The notes beneath the pieces were generated by a model. That model worked only from the letters and a program-made list of their open reading frames with translations. It was not told the origin of the DNA and did not search any database. Source: Candidatus Saccharimonadota bacterium (GTDB lineage: Bacteria > Patescibacteriota > Saccharimonadia > Saccharimonadales > Saccharimonadaceae). From it: DNA of 64,000 bases. Of the stretch, positions 58,254 to 64,000 are shown one piece after another (the first letter of the stretch is position 1; each line of letters starts with the position of its first letter). Made by a program: the position numbers and the translations under genes. The stretch spans positions 242,588 to 306,587 of the forward strand of contig JAFYAV010000002.1 in NCBI GenBank assembly GCA_017540545.1. Direction: 5' to 3'.

Positions 58254-59498
58254 CTATTTGAACTTCTTCATCAGCTTCGAGAAAAAGCCCTCACCCTTGG
58301 CGACCTTCGCTTTCTTGCCACCGGACAGAATATCGCCAAAGCCGCGCGCATTATCACTACTCTGAATCTCCGCATCCGCATACATTAACCCGACCGCCGT
58401 GGCATATTCTGGCTTCATAATTTCTTCACTTACACCTAAAACCCCCTCCGGCTTACCCAGACGCACAGCCAATTCCACCTGGTCACGCGCATATGCCTCA
58501 ATATCACGCAATTTCGAGCCGCCACCGACTAATACCAACCCTTCCGGCAACCTTTTGTCGTATCCAGCATGCTTTAACAGTTTGCGTACGCCCTCGAAAA
58601 TCTCCTCCAGACGTGCTTCCACTACCTCATCGACTTCCTTGCGCTCGAAACGATATTCGTCACGACCACGCTTGATTACAATATCCTTATCCGAGCCACC
58701 AAACTTCGCGGAGGCAAAACGTAACTTAATCTCTTCCGCAATCTCTGGAACCGTCTTCAAAACCGTCGCCAAATCATTCGTAATATCATTGCTACCAATC
58801 GGCACCACGCCCACAAACTGTAGCTCACCTTCATCATAAATCGCTACGCCAGTTGTCGCGCTGCCCATGTCTACTAGGCCGACACCATTCTCTTTTTGCG
58901 CATTCGTAATCACCGCCCGAGCTGCTGCTATTGCTGAGGGTTCTAGCGCTCGCACGCGTAAATTGCCCGCCTCACAAGCTTTTTGGATATTGTCACAATC
59001 TGGCGTCAAAGCCGAAATCACGTTCGCTCGCAACTCTAGACGCTCGCCATGCATTCCGAATGGCTCCTTAATGCCACCTTGACCATCTAAAATATACTCA
59101 TATGGAACTAAAGAAAGAATCTCGCGATTTGCCGGAATCTTACCAGCTATTGAGGCGTCGGCAATCCGATCAATATCATCGTTATTAATCTCATGATCGG
59201 CCACGCCAACCGCAATCATGCCATCAACCTTCGTGCTGCCAATATGCGACCCATTAATGTTCACAGTCGCATCATTCACCTCAATGCCACTCATCCCCTC
59301 TACCGCCCGCAAGCAAGTATCAATCACTCGCGGTGGCGACATTAGCTCCTTTACAATTCCGCGACGCAACCCCTCCGAAGGGACTTCACCATATCCTACC
59401 ACTGATATTTTTCCATCACGGCCAATCGCGCCCATGACGGCTCGGGTCGTACTAGTTCCAATATCTAACCCTACTGCAAAGCGAGCTTTTTCTTCCAT
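58254..59498 (-). CDS. ftsA: Cell division protein FtsA
   Basis: 414 residues of the actin/ASKHA fold. FAVGLDIGTSTTRAVMG is the first phosphate motif; VPSEGLRRGIVKE, the SHIGSTKV subdomain 1C region, and LVDMGSATTGVAIYDEGE and LVLVGGGSKLRD follow. The C-terminus ends FFSKLMKKFK, an amphipathic membrane-targeting helix. It tethers FtsZ to the membrane. TACAAT with a 6-nt gap to the ATG suggests a leaderless mRNA. Confidence 0.97.
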   Translation of the reverse strand: MEEKARFAVGLDIGTSTTRAVMGAIGRDGKISVVGYGEVPSEGLRRGIVKELMSPPRVIDTCLRAVEGMSGIEVNDATVNINGSHIGSTKVDGMIAVGVADHEINNDDIDRIADASIAGKIPANREILSLVPYEYILDGQGGIKEPFGMHGERLELRANVISALTPDCDNIQKACEAGNLRVRALEPSAIAAARAVITNAQKENGVGLVDMGSATTGVAIYDEGELQFVGVVPIGSNDITNDLATVLKTVPEIAEEIKLRFASAKFGGSDKDIVIKRGRDEYRFERKEVDEVVEARLEEIFEGVRKLLKHAGYDKRLPEGLVLVGGGSKLRDIEAYARDQVELAVRLGKPEGVLGVSEEIMKPEYATAVGLMYADAEIQSSDNARGFGDILSGGKKAKVAKGEGFFSKLMKKFK

Positions 59499-59504
59499 AA
59501 GCTT

Positions 59505-59510
59505 ATTGTA
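59505..59510 (-). promoter_or_regulatory. -10 box of ftsA (leaderless)
   Basis: TACAAT, 6 nt (AAGCTT), ATG on the minus strand, within the short gap after map. Confidence 0.6.
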
Positions 59511-59518
59511 GCATATCC

Positions 59519-60265
59519 CTATAACTGGGTTAAAATTTCGTAACCGTCCTCGGTCACGAGCACCGTATGCTCAAAATGGCAACCCAAAGAGCCGTCCTTC
59601 AAGCATACCGTCCATCCATCATCCCCCTCAACTACCACGTTGTCCGGCTTGCCTAAACTCGACATCGGTTCAATGCAAATTGTATCCCCAATCTTTAGCT
59701 CATAGCCATGACCGCGTTTGCCGTAATTTGGCACCTCCGGCGGCATATGCATACTAACACCAATCCCATGGCCTACATAATTCCGAATAATCCCGAGCTT
59801 GCCTTTTTCGAGCTGTTTTTCGACCGCATAGCCAATATCTCCCAACTTCGCACCCGGTTTTACTGCTTCTATTCCCTCATATAGCGCTGACTCCGTAAAG
59901 CTCAAGAGATGCTTCTGCGCGGCTGTCGGCTTTCCTCCTACAATCATCGTAAAAGCCGAGTCTACATAGTAACCATTGTATTTGATGACCAAATCGTAAC
60001 TTACTTTATCACCCGCTTCGAGCACCTCGTCCTTCGGAATACCATGAATCAGCTCGTCATTCACGGAAATACAAATTGATCCAGGAAAATTAACTTCTGG
60101 CTCATAGTATGCAATTCCGCAACCATAGTCCTTTATTTTTTTCGCCACCCATGCATCAATTTCTTTTCCAGTCTTGCCAGGTTGCGTATATTCGCGTAGC
60201 TCCGCAAATATTTTCGCCATAATTTTACCCCCCGACCGCATCGCATCAATTTTTTTCTGGTCCAT
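59519..60265 (-). CDS. map: Methionine aminopeptidase, type I
   Basis: 248 residues. The metal ligands are all there: two Asp in SYDLVIKYNGYYVDSAFT, His in YVGHGIGVSMHMPPEVPNYG, Glu in ICIEPM and Glu in HFEHTVLVTEDG. It removes the first Met of new proteins. Its ATG directly abuts the stop of adk, as in many ribosomal operons, though secY is absent here. Confidence 0.97.
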   Translation of the reverse strand: MDQKKIDAMRSGGKIMAKIFAELREYTQPGKTGKEIDAWVAKKIKDYGCGIAYYEPEVNFPGSICISVNDELIHGIPKDEVLEAGDKVSYDLVIKYNGYYVDSAFTMIVGGKPTAAQKHLLSFTESALYEGIEAVKPGAKLGDIGYAVEKQLEKGKLGIIRNYVGHGIGVSMHMPPEVPNYGKRGHGYELKIGDTICIEPMSSLGKPDNVVVEGDDGWTVCLKDGSLGCHFEHTVLVTEDGYEILTQL

Positions 60266-60832
60266 TTATTCCCCCTGCTTGTCCTGAGTATTTATCGTCC
60301 CCCATCCTCGAAGAATGTTTTCAAGTCTCTGTGTTACCTCTTCGATTGCCCCTTCTCCATCAACATGAGCTATCTTAACGCCAGCCCCCTCTAATCTTTC
60401 AATCATTGAATAAATATTTTGTTCAATAATCGCCCAACGCCTCTCGATTGACTCTCGCGTATCGTCCACTCGGCCGCGCAATTCTAACCGATGCAGTAGC
60501 TCTTCGCGACTAACGTCAAAGATGATTGCACCATCAATGTATTTATCATCGCCATTCTCAACAATCCAATCCGCTTGCCATTTGTCGCGCGGGTAACCGT
60601 CCAGTATCGCATTCCGCCCCGCCTCGGCTTCTTTCATCATCTCGCCATGCATCAGCTTGACTACGAATTCATCTGGAACCAACTCCCCTCGTTTCATCGT
60701 CTCATTCATCACGGGATCATTGCAGTCGCGCAACAATTGCCCAATCGACATCCAACGCCAACCATACTTGTTAGCCAGAATCTCACCTTGAAGGCTTTTC
60801 CCACTCCCCGCCAATCCAAATAAAACTATCAT
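60266..60832 (-). CDS. adk: Adenylate kinase
   Basis: 188 residues, a short form. The P-loop is GLAGSGKS (6-13), the AMP site includes LLRDC and GELVPDEFVVKLM, and ILDGYPRDKWQADWI is the family signature. The LID region is brief (ELRGRVDDTRESIERRW) and lacks zinc Cys. It balances ATP, ADP and AMP. GGAG precedes the ATG. It forms a pair with map. Confidence 0.93.
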   Translation of the reverse strand: MIVLFGLAGSGKSLQGEILANKYGWRWMSIGQLLRDCNDPVMNETMKRGELVPDEFVVKLMHGEMMKEAEAGRNAILDGYPRDKWQADWIVENGDDKYIDGAIIFDVSREELLHRLELRGRVDDTRESIERRWAIIEQNIYSMIERLEGAGVKIAHVDGEGAIEEVTQRLENILRGWGTINTQDKQGE

Positions 60833-60855
60833 TTATACTCCTTTTTTCTTTTCGT

Positions 60856-60883
60856 AAAAAATACCCCGTCTTAGAGGGGGTAT
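60856..60883 (-). terminator. Terminator of rpsU
   Basis: ATACCCC and GGGGTAT form the stem, followed by TTTTT on the minus strand. It lies just before adk, so some read-through may feed adk-map. Confidence 0.85.
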
Positions 60884-60886
60884 TTC

Positions 60887-61105
60887 CTATTTAAGACCTA
60901 ACTTCATTCGTTCGGCTTTTTCTGCCTTACGCTTATCGCGTAGAATTGCCTTTTGGCGACGCTCACGCTTCGAAATTGGCTTCGAAAAACGCATGCCTTC
61001 CTTCGCGGTTGCCATGACGCCACTCTGTAAAACCTTGCGGTTAAAGCGACGAATAATATTTTCGTTGGCCTCGCTCTGATCTTTTCTTGTTACCTTTATT
61101 GCCAT
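60887..61105 (-). CDS. rpsU: 30S ribosomal protein S21
   Basis: 72 residues with the S21 pattern: ENIIRRFNRKVLQSGVMATAKEGMRF then SKRERRQKAILRDKRKAEK. S21 binds near the mRNA exit and helps contact with Shine-Dalgarno sites. TAGAAT lies 10 nt before the ATG. The gene sits between recJ (22 bp) and adk. Confidence 0.93.
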   Translation of the reverse strand: MAIKVTRKDQSEANENIIRRFNRKVLQSGVMATAKEGMRFSKPISKRERRQKAILRDKRKAEKAERMKLGLK

Positions 61106-61127
61106 ACTGCCATAAATTCTAGCATAT

Positions 61128-62732
61128 CTAATCTATTCTTTCAAGAGATAATACGTTGCCCTCAATCGAGACTTTACCTCGCCATTCATTCTTCGCCAAT
61201 ACAAATTGCAATCGCACCTTATCCCCGTTCTCTACAGTCATCCATTCTTTCGAGGCATAAAATGCCATCATCTTCATGCTATTTTTCGCACCGTCCCTTA
61301 TCGTTAACGCTAAATGCTTATCCTTCATAATCTTTTTGCTGCATATTACCCCCTCAAACTCAAATACCGGCTCCTCGTTCCCCTCGCCGAACGGCTCTAG
61401 CAAGCAAATTTCCTCAAACAGTTCTTCGCCAATACCGGATAAATCATTCAATCTCAAATCACTCGCCCTTCTCAGGAAACGTTCCTGATTGCGTAGTTTC
61501 AAATCCTTATAGTATCGATTAATTGTCTTCTTAAACGCCTCAAGCTTCTCTTTCTCTAGCGTAATCCCGCACGCCCCTGCATGGCCACCGCCGCCCAATA
61601 GTAATCCACCACCACAAGCCTCTAAAGCATCTGCTAGCGAGAATTCACCAAAACTTCGGCCCGAACCCTTAAGCCGCCCATCATCTAGCTCCGTAATCGC
61701 AAATGCCGGCTTTTGGTAAATTTCCACTAAGCGCCCCGCGATTATTCCCAATATGCCTTCATGCCACTTACCTTGCGCCACAATCACAGCATCCTTATCT
61801 GCCACCTCAATCTCCGCCACCGCCGCATCCTGCGCCTTGCGCCGCTCGCTGTTCAATTCATCCAACTCCCGAGCCAATACAAAAGCCTTTGCTCGACTTG
61901 TCGCCGTCACTAGCTCTAATGCTAAATCCGCACTCCCCATCCGACCCGCTGCATTAATTCGAGGCCCCAGCTGAAAACCGATTGCGTGCGCACTTAATCT
62001 CTTCAAATCTACCCCTGCCACTTGCGCCAGTTCCTTTAAACCCAGACGTCGCGTTTTGCCAAGTACTTTCATGCCGTAATAGGACAATATCCTATTTTCA
62101 TCGCGCAATTCCATTGAATCGCAAATTGTCCCAATTACCACCAAATCTAGTAACCACTTCTCCTGACCGTCGCATGTGCCCCCATTTGTGTCCATATTCA
62201 ATGCTCGCGCCAACGCAAAAGCCACCCCTACCCCCGCCATCCGCCTACCAACCTTGTCGCCTCGCTTAGGATTAATTACTGCTACGGCCGACTTTGGCAC
62301 ATGTGGTATCTCATGATGATCGGTCACTATCGTATCAACTCCGCACCCTCTCAGTGTCGCGATTACTTCTTCTGATCCAGAACCGCAGTCTACTGTAATT
62401 ACCAACTTTGCCCCCCGTTCGACAATTCCATCTACCGCCGGCATATTTAGACCATATCCATCCGTAAAACGGTTCGGCAAGATAATCTCGACCTTCTTGC
62501 AACCATACCGCTTCAGTGCACTTTTTAGTAGTGCGCTTGAAGTTACGCCATCCGCATCATAATCTCCGTAAACTACTATCCTCTCGTCTGCATCGCGCGC
62601 CACTCTAATACGCGCCACCGCCTCCCCTACGCCTTTTAGATCATAGGGGTTAAAAAGCTTGTCATACTGCGGGTACAAAAAATCCTTGTCCAGCCCACGT
62701 CGCCGTAGTAGCTGCTCGAATAATGCCGTCAT
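61128..62732 (-). CDS. recJ: Single-stranded-DNA exonuclease RecJ
   Basis: 534 residues. The DHH motifs are VVYGDYDADGVTSSALL, VITVDCGSGS and VTDHHEIP; the DHHA1 part has GRINAAGRMG and GGGGHAGACGITLEKEKL; an OB domain closes the protein. It digests DNA 5' to 3' in recombination and mismatch repair. It starts by ATGA overlap with the winged-helix gene. Confidence 0.97.
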   Translation of the reverse strand: MTALFEQLLRRRGLDKDFLYPQYDKLFNPYDLKGVGEAVARIRVARDADERIVVYGDYDADGVTSSALLKSALKRYGCKKVEIILPNRFTDGYGLNMPAVDGIVERGAKLVITVDCGSGSEEVIATLRGCGVDTIVTDHHEIPHVPKSAVAVINPKRGDKVGRRMAGVGVAFALARALNMDTNGGTCDGQEKWLLDLVVIGTICDSMELRDENRILSYYGMKVLGKTRRLGLKELAQVAGVDLKRLSAHAIGFQLGPRINAAGRMGSADLALELVTATSRAKAFVLARELDELNSERRKAQDAAVAEIEVADKDAVIVAQGKWHEGILGIIAGRLVEIYQKPAFAITELDDGRLKGSGRSFGEFSLADALEACGGGLLLGGGGHAGACGITLEKEKLEAFKKTINRYYKDLKLRNQERFLRRASDLRLNDLSGIGEELFEEICLLEPFGEGNEEPVFEFEGVICSKKIMKDKHLALTIRDGAKNSMKMMAFYASKEWMTVENGDKVRLQFVLAKNEWRGKVSIEGNVLSLERID

Positions 62733-63031
62733 CCAATAATCTTGCTCGGCGTCTTCTTTGCGTCGTCTAATTGTTGACTCTTTATCACGATACTCTGAAG
62801 CTCTTTAAGAATCGGGAATTGTTTATTTGTTTGGTAAATGCTAGTATTCCCCTTCTTCGTTACGACTAGAAAACCACCTTTAGCCAAACGACGTAATTCG
62901 CGCTGAATATTGCCTGGGTCTTCCTTAATCAGTTTCGACAAGCCACGCACATGCGTCTTAAAATCCGGATACTTAGCAAAAACCACAATAATCTTACGCC
63001 TCACCCGACTTGTTACGAAAACGTCTAACAC
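62729..63031 (-). CDS. Winged-helix (ArsR-like) DNA-binding protein
   Basis: 100 residues. Residues about 5-75 have the fold pattern of small winged-helix regulators: VRRKIIVVFAKYPDFKTHVRGLSKLIKEDPGNIQRELRRLAKGGFL, here in shortened terms VRRKIIVVF, GNIQRELRRLAKGG and a wing VTKKGNTSIY. It begins with GTG after AGGAGG. Coupled to recJ, it may regulate its own operon; the target is unknown. Confidence 0.75.
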   Translation of the reverse strand: MLDVFVTSRVRRKIIVVFAKYPDFKTHVRGLSKLIKEDPGNIQRELRRLAKGGFLVVTKKGNTSIYQTNKQFPILKELQSIVIKSQQLDDAKKTPSKIIG

Positions 63032-63110
63032 TTAACCTCCTTACTGCACTTCATTTTACTCAGCTTTTGTAAAAATCACAACATCATCAAATGCATTTTT
63101 TACATCATGC

Positions 63111-63116
63111 TAAAAT
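63111..63116 (+). promoter_or_regulatory. -10 box of priA (leaderless)
   Basis: TAAAAT, 6 nt (CATCTT), ATG at 63123. No ribosome site is possible in the gap. Confidence 0.55.
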
Positions 63117-63122
63117 CATCTT

Positions 63123-64000
63123 ATGAACTACTATCTGATTGCGCCCGCTAAGACTTTTCATTCGACCGACAATACCTTGGCCTACTCTTCCGCAGACTCA
63201 CTTCAAATTGGCCAAATCGTCGAAATTCCACTCGGCAAAAATACCACAGTTGGTATAGTTTCCGCCAAAACCACTAAACCAGACTTTGAAACCAAAGAAA
63301 TCCTTCGCAGCATTTATCCTAATCCGCTTCCCAAACATCTCGTAAAGGCCCTATTTTGGCTAAACGACTATTATCGCTGCCCCCTCTCCACCGTCGTCCA
63401 AGCCATTCTACCTCGTGGAATCACAAAAAAACGTCGCCTCACCAAAGAAAACGCGCAAACGGTCGACTCCGAGAAATTAGACAATCCTCTTAATGACGCC
63501 CAAAAACGCGCTATTAAAGAAATCAACTCCTGTACTGCGAATACCGTCCTCCTCCATGGCATTACTGGCTCGGGCAAAACCAACATCTATATTGAGCTCA
63601 CAAAACAAACCCTCGCTTCCGGCCAATCCGTCATCCTGCTAGTTCCTGAAATCGCCCTTACTTCACAGCTCGTACGCAATTTTCAAGCATACTTCAAAGA
63701 TGTCATCCTTCTTCATTCCGCCCAAACCGAAGCCGTTCGCCATCAACTTTGGCAAAAAGCACTTCAGGCTACCGTACCCCAAATCGTCATCGGCCCACGC
63801 TCTGCTCTGTTTGCTCCTGTTCGTGACCTTGGTTTAATCATCATCGACGAAGCTCATGAGCCAGCCTATCATCAAGACCATAATCCAAAATACTCCGCCG
63901 CCCGCCTCGCCGCCATCATGGCAAAAACCATCCTTGGCTCTGCCACCCCATTAGTTGCCGACTACTACCTCTGCAAACAGCATCACGCCATCGTCGAACT
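63123..64000 (+). CDS. priA: Primosomal protein N' (PriA helicase), cut by window edge
   Basis: The first 292 residues are seen and the frame is open to the right edge. The 3'-DNA-binding domain comes first (YLIAPAKTFHSTDNTLAY, IGQIVEIPLGKNTTVGIV), then the helicase domain with Walker A GITGSGKT, VPEIALTSQL, QIVIGPRSALFAPV, and the DEAH box IIIDEAHEPAYHQDHNPKY. PriA restarts stalled replication forks. It is divergent from the winged-helix/recJ operon. Confidence 0.96.
   Translation, partial: MNYYLIAPAKTFHSTDNTLAYSSADSLQIGQIVEIPLGKNTTVGIVSAKTTKPDFETKEILRSIYPNPLPKHLVKALFWLNDYYRCPLSTVVQAILPRGITKKRRLTKENAQTVDSEKLDNPLNDAQKRAIKEINSCTANTVLLHGITGSGKTNIYIELTKQTLASGQSVILLVPEIALTSQLVRNFQAYFKDVILLHSAQTEAVRHQLWQKALQATVPQIVIGPRSALFAPVRDLGLIIIDEAHEPAYHQDHNPKYSAARLAAIMAKTILGSATPLVADYYLCKQHHAIVE

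Noticed and set aside
1-64000. Alternative genetic code (UGA as Gly, as in SR1/Gracilibacteria)
   Set aside because: TGA ends several coupled genes (for example exonuclease III and mutM) with no conserved extension past it.

Overview
The window looks like a chromosomal segment of a Candidatus Patescibacteria (CPR) genome, most likely Saccharibacteria (TM7). This is inferred from gene content, not from a marker-gene tree. The signs are very compact operons, many short or pared-down housekeeping proteins (UvrC without its C-terminal HhH region, a ~204-residue HolA-like protein, a RelA/SpoT protein ending after TGS), a Gram-positive style surface (sortase, LPNTG protein, SipW/TasA-like proteins, lipoprotein, no outer-membrane genes) and many proteins with one membrane segment and low-complexity tails. 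TGA is used as an ordinary stop, so the standard bacterial code applies. By my count 51 of 64 protein genes lie on the minus strand, and the plus strand is C-rich and G-poor almost throughout, whichever way genes point. The minus strand is therefore probably the leading strand.

Layout. 0-7.4 kb: membrane and secreted proteins of unknown role, tRNA-Lys(UUU) followed by a 67-bp tandem repeat of its own 3' end, a lipoprotein, a putative metallopeptidase, a cytoplasmic protein with a duplicated C-terminus, and tRNA-Leu(GAG) with degenerate repeats behind it. 7.4-12.5 kb: operon uvrC - Nudix - IMPase-like - PF04020 membrane protein - secG - peptide-binding protein. 12.5-21.7 kb: single-membrane-segment proteins, enolase, a possible ~40-nt RNA, glucose-6-phosphate isomerase, PEGA protein, sortase. 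21.7-25 kb: tRNA-Leu(CAA), an AT-rich probably acquired membrane protein, a repeat-tailed surface protein, a hydrolase-fold protein. 25-33 kb: HAD phosphatase, CofE-like ligase, DUF1653 / exonuclease III / NnrD-like operon, (p)ppGpp enzyme, glycyl-tRNA synthetase. 33-43.6 kb: histidine kinase - response regulator - recO operon, exonuclease VII, flippase-like protein, Trm11-like methyltransferase with L27, and the rseP - CPBP protease - mutM - holA operon. 43.6-52.2 kb: surface region with a TasA-like four-gene operon, L21, an LPNTG protein with Cys-rich repeats and an acidic repeat protein. 52.4-64 kb: ileS under a T-box riboswitch, the ftsA - ftsZ - nrdR-like - thioredoxin-like cluster, map, adk, rpsU, recJ, a winged-helix protein and the start of priA.

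The most informative observations are: (1) a recurring promoter layout in which a -10 hexamer sits exactly 6-7 nt before an ATG, implying many leaderless mRNAs, including those of ftsA, priA and the (p)ppGpp enzyme; (2) an NrdR homologue that has lost every zinc-ribbon cysteine; (3) a complete T-box before ileS; (4) mutually exclusive hairpins inside the TasA-like operon; (5) a perfect-consensus promoter driving only a ~40-nt hairpin RNA between eno and pgi; (6) duplications of tRNA 3' ends behind two tRNA genes.
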